From positions 2,515 to 10,896 of the forward strand of contig JAAVGQ010000026.1 of NCBI GenBank assembly GCA_014800105.1: a stretch of 8,382 bases of DNA, written 5' to 3'. Numbering within the stretch: the first letter of the stretch is position 1; every line of letters begins with the position of its first letter. The position numbers and the translations under genes were made by a program. The stretch comes from Bacteroidales bacterium (GTDB lineage Bacteria; Bacteroidota; Bacteroidia; Bacteroidales; Muribaculaceae). The notes beneath the pieces were generated by a model that saw only the letters and a program-made list of their open reading frames with translations, was not told where the DNA came from and ran no database searches. Of the stretch, positions 1-7,612 are shown piece after piece.

Positions 1-955
1 CGGCCTTAATCTTACGTCGAGACTCGATATATTCAGTGAGTGACGGGTACTTGGCTTCAATTTTAGCAATGAACTCGTCAGTAGCCGGTAGGATGGTAGT
101 GTTGTCGATGATGACGGAGCGCTGGATGCGGCGAGCACCTGAATCCTGCATTCCACGCCAGTTCTGGAATGATGTTGAGATAAGCGTGTAGGGTGGAAGC
201 ATGATGATTGTGTTATCCCAGTTCTGTACCTTGACTACTGTGAGAGTAACTTCGATAACGGTACCGTTGGCAGGGGTAGAGGGCACCACAATCCAGTCAC
301 CCACACGCAGCATATCATTATTGCTGAGCTGGATTCCTGCTACAAAACCGAGAATGGAGTCCTTGAATATCAACATCAGGGCGGCGGCGAATGCACCGAG
401 TCCGCCAAGTAGTGCCATTGGTGACTTGCTGATGAGTATTGATATTACGATGATTGAGATAACAATCCACACGATGCCATGAGCAACGTTCAGGATACCA
501 CGGAGGGGGTGATTTTCGGTGTTGTGGCGTCTATCAAAAAGTGTCCAAAGGAGCGTGATAACTGCGTTGATTCCGATAGCAAGGCAAATGAGAGTGTAGG
601 AACCAACAATGCGCATAATCCAGTGCAGGGTCTTGGGGTCGGTCTCAAATGCGAGGGGAACCAATCCCATAAGGATAATGGGGGGGATGATATGAGAGCA
701 ACGTGTTATTGTCCTTTCACGAAGAATTTCCTCGCCCAGCTGTGTGTGGCGAAGTGAGATGACCTTACGTACGGCCCAGACAATGCCTTTCCTGATAAGC
801 CAGCCGAGGCCTAAAGCGACTGCGACTACGATTATCAGATAGAGAATCTCTTCAAGCTTTGGCGTTTTATCAAGGCCAAAGATGTCGAGAATCCAGTCAA
901 TAGCTTTAAGAATAAGAGAAGCGAAATAGTGAGTAGGAACAATTGATGCAAACAT
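1..955 (-). CDS. MscS-family mechanosensitive ion channel, YbdG/MscM-like (C-terminus cut by window edge)
   Basis: An inner-membrane channel of the small-conductance mechanosensitive family, expected to release solutes when membrane tension rises after osmotic downshock. The first 318 residues are visible from the ATG at 953-955; the frame runs open through base 1, so the C-terminal part is missing (E. coli YbdG has about 415 residues). Hydrophobic segments lie near residues 36-60, 86-102, 116-140 and 152-175. A Gly/Ala-rich pore helix at about 180-210 (LLGGLGAFAAAL then IFKDSILGF) is typical of MscS TM3. It leads into the beta domain at 216-268, with VGDWIVVP, a G-T-VIE turn, VKVQNWDN and SFQNWRGM. 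The NWRGM..SG.RRI stretch at 265-277 points to the YbdG/MscM branch rather than MscS itself. It is the last visible gene of the minus-strand envelope cluster, 95 bases after its neighbour. No convincing own promoter was found, so co-transcription is possible but unproven. Confidence 0.9.
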   Translation of the reverse strand, partial: MFASIVPTHYFASLILKAIDWILDIFGLDKTPKLEEILYLIIVVAVALGLGWLIRKGIVWAVRKVISLRHTQLGEEILRERTITRCSHIIPPIILMGLVPLAFETDPKTLHWIMRIVGSYTLICLAIGINAVITLLWTLFDRRHNTENHPLRGILNVAHGIVWIVISIIVISILISKSPMALLGGLGAFAAALMLIFKDSILGFVAGIQLSNNDMLRVGDWIVVPSTPANGTVIEVTLTVVKVQNWDNTIIMLPPYTLISTSFQNWRGMQDSGARRIQRSVIIDNTTILPATDEFIAKIEAKYPSLTEYIESRRKIKA

Positions 956-1050
956 ATCAGTAGGGAAAATAGAATAGTTAGTTGAATGTATATTTTACAA
1001 ACAACTGTTTTGCGGTATATGTTCGCTTGGGTGGTATTGACTTTGCAGGA

Positions 1051-1602
1051 TTATTCTTGAATAATTGTGATAGAATCAGGATGGGCACATATCGATATGA
1101 GATTGATCCTGATGTCATAGGGGGCGGCGGAGCGTCGAGGACGAGTACTCTTGCGGTAGTAAAATGACCGCTGCAGGTCCCAGGTTGGGAATGAAATCAA
1201 TTGTGTCTGGCCTGCAGGTAGATCGATGTTAAGATCAACCTGACGGCGATGAAGCTCCCTGTTGAGATAGTCAAGGTAGATGATGAGCATGCTCAGTGAG
1301 GAGATAGTAGAATCGCTCATGTGGTTAGTTGCATGGATAGTCTCGCGGGAAGCGGTGAGCGGTTTGTCGTATCCGGCAAGACTGAGGAAGCGGTCAAGAT
1401 CCTGTTCGGTTGCCTTAAGGGTATCTTCATGAAGGTAGTCGATGGTGGATATTTCTTCACCTGATTTTATATTCATGGAGTCAGCACGGAGCTTGAGCTT
1501 GGAGATTGTGGTTTTTTCACGACGGGCAAAGGCCGGATTCTCAAGCCCGGCTAATATCAGCATAAAGAGAAATGTGAGTAATATAAGCTTGATGATTTTC
1601 AT
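1051..1602 (-). CDS. Secreted protein of unknown function, 183 aa
   Basis: I do not recognise a named family. The start is placed at the ATG at 1600-1602 because it is followed by a clear signal peptide (MKIIKLILLTFLFMLILAGL, with a likely cut after the AFA at 25-27). It also sits 13 bases after the stop of the preceding gene. The open frame extends to 1719, but that would bury the signal sequence and overlap the neighbour. The mature protein has an acidic and polar stretch (28-75), then residues 87-170 with alternating hydrophobic strands. These include a TN..SDSTISSL turn, YLDYLNRELHRR, DLPAGQTQLI and WDLQRSFYYR. The pattern of N-terminal strand, LHRR, PxGxT and paired aromatics looks like a small secreted beta-sandwich of the FxLYD kind; this is inference from pattern only. 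Its place between an outer-membrane protein operon and a channel suggests a periplasmic or surface role. Confidence 0.75.
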   Translation of the reverse strand: MKIIKLILLTFLFMLILAGLENPAFARREKTTISKLKLRADSMNIKSGEEISTIDYLHEDTLKATEQDLDRFLSLAGYDKPLTASRETIHATNHMSDSTISSLSMLIIYLDYLNRELHRRQVDLNIDLPAGQTQLISFPTWDLQRSFYYRKSTRPRRSAAPYDIRINLISICAHPDSITIIQE

Positions 1603-1615
1603 GGCTACACGGTGC

Positions 1616-2263
1616 TTATAGATAAACGGGAGCGAGCGGCTTGATTCCAGGCAATGGATAAAGCTTTGAGAATCCTTCAGTTCCATTGTCCTCGGTAGCC
1701 TGTGACGTGACTGAAGCACGGAAGAGGAAGTTGAACGTGTGACGTAGGTTTAGCTTCCAGTTCTGCTTGACCGGTTCCATCGAGAGGTGGCCTTCATCAC
1801 TGAGTTTGAGCGTGAAGCGGCGATGACGCTGCAGGAGTGAGCGTACGTTGTCAGTGTAAAGCCGGGCGTCGTAATAACCGGCACGAGCGGTTGGCGAGAT
1901 ATATCCAAGCACGGTACCCGGTCTTATTGAGCGGCGAGGGGATGAGATTACCACAATCTGCAGGCATTTCAAGCCGGTATTGTTAATGGAGGATTCAGAG
2001 CACGGTTCGATGACAACGGTGGTTTGACCGGAAGAAAGTTGCCATATTCCTTCGATATCTACTGCTCCGCGGGTGTCTATAGTGTGTCGAACTGAATCAA
2101 TGTTATTGTAGCCCACAAGAAGCTGAGAGCGGGAGGGCATAATACCGTCGAGATTGTCGGCAGCGTTCACGTTCACAACCCCTGCGAGAGTGGCAAGCAG
2201 CATGAACATGCAACGCACCTTGATGAAGGAAAATAGTGCGTGGAGAGAGTGGTGTCGCATCAT
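1616..2263 (-). CDS. Secreted protein of unknown function, 215 aa
   Basis: No named family is recognised. The start is the first of two adjacent ATGs (2261-2263), 12 bases after the DUF3078 gene's stop. A TTG at 2270-2272 would add three residues but is less likely. Residues 1-35 form a long signal peptide with a basic N-region (MMRHHSLHAL), a hydrophobic core (FMLLATLAGVV) and a NVNA cut site. The mature part has VDIEGIWQLSSGQTTVVIEP at 68-87, RPGTVLGYISPT at 114-125, AGYYDARLYTD at 128-138 and FTLKLSDEGHLSMEP at 150-164. A basic and aromatic segment follows at 168-186 (NWKLNLRHTFNFLFRASV), and the C-terminus is Pro-rich and ends PVYL. The G-I-W opening and repeated strand-turn pattern resemble a lipocalin-like or calycin-like small beta-barrel, but this is a guess. 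With its two neighbours it forms a three-gene secreted/outer-membrane unit with gaps of only 12 and 13 bases. Confidence 0.75.
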   Translation of the reverse strand: MMRHHSLHALFSFIKVRCMFMLLATLAGVVNVNAADNLDGIMPSRSQLLVGYNNIDSVRHTIDTRGAVDIEGIWQLSSGQTTVVIEPCSESSINNTGLKCLQIVVISSPRRSIRPGTVLGYISPTARAGYYDARLYTDNVRSLLQRHRRFTLKLSDEGHLSMEPVKQNWKLNLRHTFNFLFRASVTSQATEDNGTEGFSKLYPLPGIKPLAPVYL

Positions 2264-2275
2264 TGCCGTCAATGA

Positions 2276-3697
2276 TTACAGAGTGCTGAACCTGTAATTG
2301 AAGCCGAAGCTAAGGATCTCACGAAGCATGAACTTGCGCCAGTTGGTGTCATCACGCTTTGGATAAGAAGAGTCGTAGCGAAGATGTACTAAAATATTGG
2401 TTGAGAGGTAACGGTTAATAGTAAATGAGAGATTGTTTTCCCAGTCGCCTTGAACGTACTCATAGTTTGTGAAGACGTAGAGTCGTGAGCTGAAGCTAAT
2501 GTTGCGGAAAGGGTTCCAGGTCATTTTGCCTTCCATGTTAGAACCGTATTGGCTTGTTACTTTCTTGCCGGGATAGCGGGTGACGTCAGTGTTGGTGTAG
2601 CAAATCATATTGTAAGAGAGCGGAGCGATAGAGACGTTGAAACTTGCTTTCTTGACGTTGGTGCTGTAGGTCATACCGAGACCGATGTTTAATTCGCCCG
2701 GTGAGAGGAATGCTACGGTTGTAGAGTGGCTGTTAGAGGGATGGTTCTGCAAGAGCTGAGTCTTAAACTGCATAGTGGCTGAATAGTACCAGTTGTGGGT
2801 TGCTTTCAGACCGAATTTAGTGTTGACCTGGAAGCGGTCCTCACTGATGCTGTAGCTGCGCAGGGTATCGTCAGGCGCGCTATTGAGAGCGAGTCTGTAC
2901 TGCACGGTATTCTCGAAGAGAATCTTAGAGTAGAAAGCGGGGTTGAGCTTAACGTTCCACACGAAGTCACCAATGAGGTTGACATTGTTGTTGCCGCCCT
3001 GATACCAGTTGGGTGAGTTATAGGCTTGCGAGAACTGCAAGGAACCCTGGAAAGAGTGGAGCCAGTTCTTGCGCTTGATTTCGAGAGGGGCTACGCCCTT
3101 GTTGGCCTGGTCAAGGTCAACGGTAACTTCCTGATAGGATACCTTTGTAGTGGAGGGGTCGATGGTAACCTTGTATTCCTTGGGCGGCTCAGGAAGCGAG
3201 TCGATATTTAGGCGAACAATCCATGGATAGGTGGCTGCGAACTGCTGCTGGAAGGCTTCCATTGCATCGTGACGTGCAATCGCGTTCTCAAGCCACTCGG
3301 CACGGTCGAGTTCCATAGAGGGCTTAACGGGCTCAGTGAGCGGGGTGGGCAGAGGGATGTTGTTGTTAACGTAACGGCCCACCTTGTAGTGCTTGTAGAC
3401 TGATGGAATGTAGAAAAAAGGAGGCATGAGCTGCTCGGTCACATCGATAGAGTGGTCGATTCTTAGAGGATAGGCAAGTTTTTCCTGCTCAATTTTGAGC
3501 AATTCATCAAAGCTGAGAATAAGCGCAGAGTCAACCGGCATAATCAGGCTATCACCCACTGAGTCAACATCGATTGTGACTGAATCAGTGAGAGATTCAA
3601 GGACGAGAACTTCGGGATCGTCAGCGCGGGTGATGAACGAGAGCGATGCGGTGAGAGTAGCGATGCTCATTGCGATAAACGGGCGTAGGCTGATCAT
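2276..3697 (-). CDS. DUF3078 domain outer-membrane beta-barrel protein
   Basis: A 473-residue envelope protein of the Bacteroidota-specific DUF3078 family, whose molecular function is not established. A signal peptide covers about residues 1-25 (cut near TRA-DD). A polar, Pro-rich, probably periplasmic N-terminal region extends to about 210. The family hallmark is SPNWYQGGNNNVNLIGDF at about 228-245. From there to the end the sequence alternates aromatic and polar residues as amphipathic strands (FVWNVKLNP, ILFENTVQYRLAL, NWYYSATMQFKTQL, ISFSSRLYVFTNYEY). It closes with FGFNYRFSTL, which has the aromatic-rich final strand expected of an outer-membrane barrel. The ATG at 3695-3697 is used because it directly precedes the signal peptide. 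The gene follows the esterase after 61 bases with no TAnnTTTG element in the gap, so read-through from the esterase promoter is likely. The barrel assignment rests on family knowledge plus pattern; substrate or partner is unknown. Confidence 0.88.
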   Translation of the reverse strand: MISLRPFIAMSIATLTASLSFITRADDPEVLVLESLTDSVTIDVDSVGDSLIMPVDSALILSFDELLKIEQEKLAYPLRIDHSIDVTEQLMPPFFYIPSVYKHYKVGRYVNNNIPLPTPLTEPVKPSMELDRAEWLENAIARHDAMEAFQQQFAATYPWIVRLNIDSLPEPPKEYKVTIDPSTTKVSYQEVTVDLDQANKGVAPLEIKRKNWLHSFQGSLQFSQAYNSPNWYQGGNNNVNLIGDFVWNVKLNPAFYSKILFENTVQYRLALNSAPDDTLRSYSISEDRFQVNTKFGLKATHNWYYSATMQFKTQLLQNHPSNSHSTTVAFLSPGELNIGLGMTYSTNVKKASFNVSIAPLSYNMICYTNTDVTRYPGKKVTSQYGSNMEGKMTWNPFRNISFSSRLYVFTNYEYVQGDWENNLSFTINRYLSTNILVHLRYDSSYPKRDDTNWRKFMLREILSFGFNYRFSTL

Positions 3698-3758
3698 AGC
3701 GGGATATTCTTAGAGCGTGTTATTTTGGTTTATACTTAATGTGAGTCAGGAATCTATC

Positions 3759-4589
3759 TTATTTCGTGAATTTTTCATTGAAAAACTGGAGATGAAACAG
3801 GATAGCGTTGCGCCAATAGGGGTGACTATGATTACCCGGCCGGGATATGTAGTCATGAGGTATCTTGTATTTGAGCATTTCCTTATGGAGGTTCTCGTTT
3901 ACCTCGGCAAAAAAGTCTTCAGTTCCACAGTCAAAGATAATATTTACCTGGCCGGGAGTCATAGTGGGCACAAGCGAAATGACGGTAGATTTTTCCCAGA
4001 GTTCCTTGTTTTCCTCATAGGGCCCCAGGGCATCGCTCAGGTTCCAGTGAGTGGGGAAGGGGGTAAAGTCAACGCCGCCGCTTGTTGAGCCGGCATTGCC
4101 CCAGATATCAGGATGAAGAATGGCAAGGCGCAGGGCGCCGTGGCCGCCCATTGAGAGGCCGGTGATGGCGCGATGGGCAGGATCGGGGAGAGTGCGGTAG
4201 TTGGCGTCGATATAAGGCACGAGCTCGCGGGTGATGTAAGATTCCATCTGTTTCCCGGGGTCGGTCTTAGAGTCGAAATACCAGCTGTTACGGCCGTCAG
4301 GGCACACGAAAATCATCTCCCAGTTGGTGGCGAGGGAGTCAAGGGCTGGCTGAGTGCGCAGGGGCCAGCATTCGTAGTTGTCGCCATGGCCGTGAAGCAT
4401 GTAGACCACGGGGTATCGCTTGCCGGCGTTGGCAGCGTCATCGTAGCCTGAAGGGGTAACGACCATCACCTTCCCGGCGGGGTCGATATATTTGCTGGGG
4501 ATTGTGAGAGTCTCAATTTGAGGGTTGGTAGCACCTGCACTGAAACAGAGCGCGAAAATAAATAGAGCGATTGCAATGAATTTGCGCAT
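3759..4589 (-). CDS. Secreted alpha/beta-hydrolase esterase (esterase D / CE1-like)
   Basis: An exported serine esterase of the putative esterase family (PF00756 type, which includes esterase D and the CE1 acetyl-xylan/feruloyl esterases). The preferred start is the ATG at 4587-4589, giving 276 residues with a good signal peptide (MRKFIAIALFIFALCFSAGA, cut near residue 20). The longer reading from 4616 would begin with TTG and overlap the predicted -7 promoter element. Seen motifs are the oxyanion-hole HGHGD at 66-70, VCPDGRNSWY at 95-104, the nucleophile elbow GLSMGGHGA with Ser146, IIFDCGTEDFF at 217-227 carrying the likely acid (Asp225, or Asp220), and PGNHSHPYW at 251-259 with the likely His254. 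The catalytic set is complete, so it should be active. The substrate cannot be read from sequence; acyl groups on polysaccharide are plausible for a gut Bacteroidales. It is the first gene of the minus-strand envelope cluster. Confidence 0.9.
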   Translation of the reverse strand: MRKFIAIALFIFALCFSAGATNPQIETLTIPSKYIDPAGKVMVVTPSGYDDAANAGKRYPVVYMLHGHGDNYECWPLRTQPALDSLATNWEMIFVCPDGRNSWYFDSKTDPGKQMESYITRELVPYIDANYRTLPDPAHRAITGLSMGGHGALRLAILHPDIWGNAGSTSGGVDFTPFPTHWNLSDALGPYEENKELWEKSTVISLVPTMTPGQVNIIFDCGTEDFFAEVNENLHKEMLKYKIPHDYISRPGNHSHPYWRNAILFHLQFFNEKFTK

Positions 4590-4613
4590 ATTTCTTAGGA
4601 TTTTGTATACATG

Positions 4614-4621
4614 CAAAGTTA
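4614..4621 (-). promoter_or_regulatory. Predicted -7 promoter element of the esterase / DUF3078 operon
   Basis: Read on the minus strand this is TAACTTTG, an exact match to the Bacteroidota sigma-ABfr -7 consensus TAnnTTTG. It lies 24 bases before the esterase ATG, leaving a short A-rich leader without a Shine-Dalgarno sequence. The expected -33 TTTG, about 19-20 bases upstream, is only weakly present (GTTC/TGTT near 4641-4645). The assignment rests on the -7 match and position. Confidence 0.6.
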
Positions 4622-4662
4622 ATACTTTTCTCTATGAGTCGAACATTTTTTTACTCTAAAAC

Positions 4663-4693
4663 TTTAATATAATATTCAAGACAATTAACTTTG
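4663..4693 (+). promoter_or_regulatory. Predicted promoter of the phoH-purC-ubiE operon
   Basis: TAACTTTG at 4686-4693 matches the Bacteroidota -7 consensus TAnnTTTG exactly. TTTA at 4663-4666, with a 19-base spacer, is a one-mismatch -33 element (TTTG). The intervening DNA is strongly AT-rich. The -7 box ends only 4 bases before the phoH ATG at 4698, so the transcript should start at or very close to the start codon. Confidence 0.65.
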
Positions 4694-4697
4694 TAGT

Positions 4698-5735
4698 ATG
4701 ATTGAACGTATCATAATAATCGAAAATGTTGACCCCGTGAGCTTCTATGGCGTCAACAACACTAACATGCATCTCATCAAGAATCTGTTTCCCAAGTTGC
4801 GCATCGCTGCCCGCGGTAACGTGATGAAGGTTATAGGCGACGATGAGGAAACCGCTAAGTTCGAGAAAAAAATTAAAGAACTCGAGGCTTACTGCGTGAA
4901 ATACAATAAGCTTCCTGAGGATGTTATTCTCGATATCCTGCGTGGATCCGAACCGCGACAGATGAAGATGGATGATGTGATAATCTACGGTATCAACGGC
5001 AAGCCTATTCAGGGCCGCACGCCTAATCAGCAGCTCCTCGTAGATACGTTCCTGAAGAATGACCTCACCTTTGCCTTGGGGCCTGCCGGTACCGGTAAGA
5101 CCTATATTGCTATTGCTCTTGCGGTGCGTGCGCTGAAAAACCGCGAGGTAAGGAAGATTATCCTTTCACGCCCTGCTGTGGAAGCGGGTGAGAAGCTCGG
5201 ATTCCTTCCCGGCGACATGAAGGACAAGATTGACCCCTACCTGCAACCGCTTTACGATGCTCTTGAGGATATGATTCCGGCAGTTAAACTCAAGGAGTAC
5301 ATGGAAACAAACGTTATCCAGATAGCTCCGCTGGCTTTCATGCGCGGTCGCACTCTCAATGATGCTGTAATCGTTCTCGATGAGGCGCAGAATACAACCA
5401 CTCACCAGATAAAGATGTTCCTGACCCGTCTGGGCATGAATGCCAAGATGATCATCACCGGCGATATTACCCAGATTGACCTTCCGCGCTCAACAGTCTC
5501 AGGTCTCATCCAGGCATTGAAGGTTCTTCATGATATTCCGGGTATCGGCAAGGTTGAATTCGGCAAGAAGGATATTGTGCGTCACGCTCTTGTGCAGCGC
5601 ATCGTTCAAGCTTATGAGGCTTACGATAAGGCTCATGCTGACAGCAAGGATAACCCGGCACTGCGCGTGGCGAAGCCCGGGGAGGATGCTCCTGACGCTC
5701 AAGCGGCTGATGCTCCTGAAGGTGGTGAAGAATAA
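4698..5735 (+). CDS. phoH: PhoH family P-loop ATPase
   Basis: A cytoplasmic ATPase of the PhoH/YbeZ family, linked in other bacteria to RNA metabolism and to the partner RNase YbeY; the exact reaction is not settled. The 345-residue length is normal for the chromosomal form. Residues 1-105 make the N-terminal part, including RIAARGNVMKVIGDDEE at about 35-51, the KH-like segment. The ATPase core has Walker A GPAGTGKT at 128-135, SRPAVEAGEKLGFLPGD at 157-173, Walker B VIVLDEAQNTT at 224-234 and the ITGDITQIDLPR switch at 253-264. The tail (about 325-345) is a low-complexity acidic and Ala-rich stretch ending EGGEE. The ATG at 4698 gives the MIE- opening expected in this order; the next in-frame ATG, at residue 24, would cut into the conserved N-terminus. 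It is first in the operon, 36 bases before purC, with its own predicted promoter. ybeY is not in the window. Confidence 0.97.
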   Translation: MIERIIIIENVDPVSFYGVNNTNMHLIKNLFPKLRIAARGNVMKVIGDDEETAKFEKKIKELEAYCVKYNKLPEDVILDILRGSEPRQMKMDDVIIYGINGKPIQGRTPNQQLLVDTFLKNDLTFALGPAGTGKTYIAIALAVRALKNREVRKIILSRPAVEAGEKLGFLPGDMKDKIDPYLQPLYDALEDMIPAVKLKEYMETNVIQIAPLAFMRGRTLNDAVIVLDEAQNTTTHQIKMFLTRLGMNAKMIITGDITQIDLPRSTVSGLIQALKVLHDIPGIGKVEFGKKDIVRHALVQRIVQAYEAYDKAHADSKDNPALRVAKPGEDAPDAQAADAPEGGEE

Positions 5736-5771
5736 GTAATAGAAATCAAAAATAACATATCACATTTCATC

Positions 5772-6725
5772 ATGGCAAATACTCTAACTAAGACCAATTT
5801 TAATTTCCCCGGCCAGACGGCTGAATATCATGGCAAAGTGCGTGATGTATACACAATCAATGATGACATCATGGTCATGATTGCCACTGACCGCATCTCA
5901 GCTTTTGACGTAATCCTCCCTGAGGGTATTCCCTACAAAGGTCAGGTTCTCAACCAGATTGCTGCTACATTCCTTGATGCGACTGCCGACATCGTTCCCA
6001 ACTGGAAGCTCGCTACACCTGACCCCATGGTAACCGTGGGCTACAAGTGTGAGGGTTTCCGTGTTGAGATGATTATACGTGGTTATCTCACCGGCAGCGC
6101 TTGGAGAGAATACGAGGCAGGTTGCCGCGAACTCTGTGGCGTAAAGCTTCCCGAGGGAATGCGTGAAAACGAGCGTTTCCCCGAGCCCATCATCACCCCC
6201 ACTACCAAGGCTGATGCAGGTCACGATGAGAATATCTCAAAGGAGGAAATCATCGCGCAGGGCCTCGTTAGCGCTGAAGATTATGAGGTTATGGAGCGTT
6301 ACACCCGTGCATTGTTTGCCAAGGGTACTGAGATGGCTGCTGAAAAAGGTCTCATCCTCGTTGACACCAAGTATGAGTTTGGCAAGCGTGACGGCAAGGT
6401 TATCCTCATTGACGAAATCCATACGCCTGACTCTTCCCGCTATTTCTACGCTGACGGCTACCAGGAGCGTTTCGAGAAGGGTGAACCCCAGCGTCAACTG
6501 AGCAAGGAGTTCGTTCGCCAGTGGCTTATTGAGCACGGTTTCATGGGCAAGGCAGGCCAGCAGGTTCCTGAGATGACTCCCGAGTTTGTTGACTCAGTTA
6601 GCGAACGTTATATCGAGCTCTACGAGCACATTACCGGCAAGAAGTTTGTCAAGGCACCCGAGGAACACCTCCTTGCACGCATTGAGAAGAACGTGCTTGA
6701 CTGCCTCAATCAACTAAGCCGATAA
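5772..6725 (+). CDS. purC: Phosphoribosylaminoimidazole-succinocarboxamide synthase (SAICAR synthetase)
   Basis: Cytoplasmic enzyme of de novo purine synthesis that joins CAIR and aspartate, using ATP, to make SAICAR. The 317-residue protein is the long form, against about 237 in E. coli. Family motifs are all present: the nucleotide-binding GKVRDVY at 21-27, [19 protein letters not shown] at 39-57, [15 protein letters not shown] at 100-114, [14 protein letters not shown] at 143-156, [10 protein letters not shown] at 196-205 and [12 protein letters not shown] at 213-224. The C-terminal SKEFVRQWL helix is at 244-252. No catalytic motif appears lost. The start is the ATG at 5772, which puts the conserved [11 protein letters not shown] at the usual distance from the N-terminus. 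It lies 36 bases after phoH and 15 before ubiE on the same strand. No TAnnTTTG element was found in the phoH-purC gap, so it is probably expressed from the phoH promoter. Confidence 0.97.
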   Translation: MANTLTKTNFNFPGQTAEYHGKVRDVYTINDDIMVMIATDRISAFDVILPEGIPYKGQVLNQIAATFLDATADIVPNWKLATPDPMVTVGYKCEGFRVEMIIRGYLTGSAWREYEAGCRELCGVKLPEGMRENERFPEPIITPTTKADAGHDENISKEEIIAQGLVSAEDYEVMERYTRALFAKGTEMAAEKGLILVDTKYEFGKRDGKVILIDEIHTPDSSRYFYADGYQERFEKGEPQRQLSKEFVRQWLIEHGFMGKAGQQVPEMTPEFVDSVSERYIELYEHITGKKFVKAPEEHLLARIEKNVLDCLNQLSR

Positions 6726-6740
6726 CCCAATAGTTGATAA

Positions 6741-7502
6741 ATGAATCAAGATATTAAAAGCGAGTCACCGCAGGGAGTAGAGTCAATCACTCCTTACGGT
6801 GACTCTCGTCATAAGACGGCTCAGGTTCAGGAAATGTTTGATTCCATTGCTCCGGCCTATGATTTTATGAACCGTGCGATGACGATGGGTATTGACAAGT
6901 TGTGGCGTAGCAAAGCTGTTAAACGTCTCAGGGATGCCCATGTTAAGCGCGTGCTTGACGTGGCTACCGGTACCGGTGACCTTGCTATCAAGATAGCCCG
7001 GGAATTGCCTGAATCATCAATAACGGGCATTGACCTTTCAGAGGGTATGATTGAAGTAGGGCGCAAAAAAGTTAAGGAAGCCGGGCTTGACGGCCGCATA
7101 TCTTTCATGCAGGCTGATTGCCTTGAGTTGCCATTTGCCGACGGCGAATTTGATGCTATAACAGTTGCTTTTGGCGTGAGAAATTTTGAGCGTTTGCTTG
7201 AGGGGTATCGCGAGATGTATCGCGTTTTAGATTATGGTGGTTTACTCTGTGTGCTTGAGCTCAGTACCCCCAAGGGAGCCTTAACGCGGCCTATGTATAA
7301 TCTCTATACACGTCATATCATACCGTTTGCAGGACGTATGATTTCAAAGGATGTAAGGGCTTACAGCTACTTGCCTGAGAGTATAGCCGCCGTGGCTCAG
7401 GGCGAGGAGATGTGCAAGCTTATGCGTGAAGCGGGTTTCAGTGATGCACGTGCTCATGCAATGACGTTCGGCACCTGCACGCTTTATACTGCCAGAAAGT
7501 AA
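6741..7502 (+). CDS. ubiE: Demethylmenaquinone methyltransferase (UbiE/MenG)
   Basis: SAM-dependent C-methyltransferase that converts demethylmenaquinone to menaquinone. In anaerobic Bacteroidales the relevant activity is the menaquinone step (MenG), used in fumarate-based respiration. The protein has 253 residues, normal for the family. Visible motifs are the family signature MFDSIAPAYDFMN at 32-44, SAM-binding motif I VLDVATGTGDLAI at 71-83, the acidic SAM-ribose residue in ITGIDLSEGM (Asp98) and MQADCLELPFADGEFD at 123-138. Also present are AFGVRNFE at 143-150, VLELSTPKG at 171-179 and the closing MTFGTCTLYTARK. It begins 15 bases after the purC stop, so it is the third gene of the operon. 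In several Bacteroidales that I recall, aroE follows at this point; here the operon ends and meets a convergent toxin-like module instead. Confidence 0.96.
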   Translation: MNQDIKSESPQGVESITPYGDSRHKTAQVQEMFDSIAPAYDFMNRAMTMGIDKLWRSKAVKRLRDAHVKRVLDVATGTGDLAIKIARELPESSITGIDLSEGMIEVGRKKVKEAGLDGRISFMQADCLELPFADGEFDAITVAFGVRNFERLLEGYREMYRVLDYGGLLCVLELSTPKGALTRPMYNLYTRHIIPFAGRMISKDVRAYSYLPESIAAVAQGEEMCKLMREAGFSDARAHAMTFGTCTLYTARK

Positions 7503-7512
7503 GTTATCAAGC

Positions 7513-7536
7513 TACTAACCTAATATCGTGTTAGTA
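7513..7536 (+). repeat. Inverted repeat just after ubiE
   Basis: TACTAAC at 7513-7519 and GTTAGTA at 7530-7536 form a perfect 7-base inverted repeat around a 10-base loop, starting 11 bases after the ubiE stop. There is no T-run after it, so it is not a textbook intrinsic terminator. It could stabilise the 3' end of the operon mRNA or be part of a composite terminator. Confidence 0.45.
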
Positions 7537-7589
7537 ACTGAGGAGTAATGATTTCTACCTCTGCTCTGATGATTCCTGGCATAACTATT

Positions 7590-7612
7590 GCACGGCAAAA
7601 AAATAGCCGTGC
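7590..7612. repeat. Perfect GC-rich inverted repeat with an A7/T7 tract in its loop
   Basis: GCACGGC at 7590-7596 pairs with GCCGTGC at 7606-7612 around the loop AAAAAAATA. Of the 7 pairs, 6 are G-C. The stretch stands out from its AT-rich surroundings. A smaller competing hairpin lies inside it on the minus strand (see the terminator at 7597-7615). Confidence 0.5.

Noticed and set aside
201..757. Two plus-strand open frames opposite the mechanosensitive channel
   Set aside because: The minus strand encodes a continuous MscS-family protein here; the plus-strand peptides show no family-like features.
956..1050. Possible separate promoter for the mechanosensitive channel gene
   Set aside because: Minus-strand TTTG followed by TATTCTAT matches TAnnTTTG too poorly to call; no terminator was seen after the preceding gene either.
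1603..1719. N-terminal extension of the 183-aa secreted protein, overlapping the neighbouring gene
   Set aside because: It would place a signal peptide in the middle of the protein and overlap the 215-aa gene by about 100 bases; the ATG at 1602 fits the operon spacing.
2795..3713. Open frames on the plus strand antisense to the DUF3078 gene
   Set aside because: They are shadows of a clearly coding minus-strand gene with signal peptide and family motif.
4590..4616. Nine-residue upstream extension of the esterase starting at TTG 4616
   Set aside because: It uses a rare start codon and overlaps the TAACTTTG promoter element; the ATG at 4589 begins a normal signal peptide.
5898..6536. Minus-strand and shifted-frame ORFs within purC
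   Set aside because: purC is complete and conserved across the region; these are codon-bias shadows.
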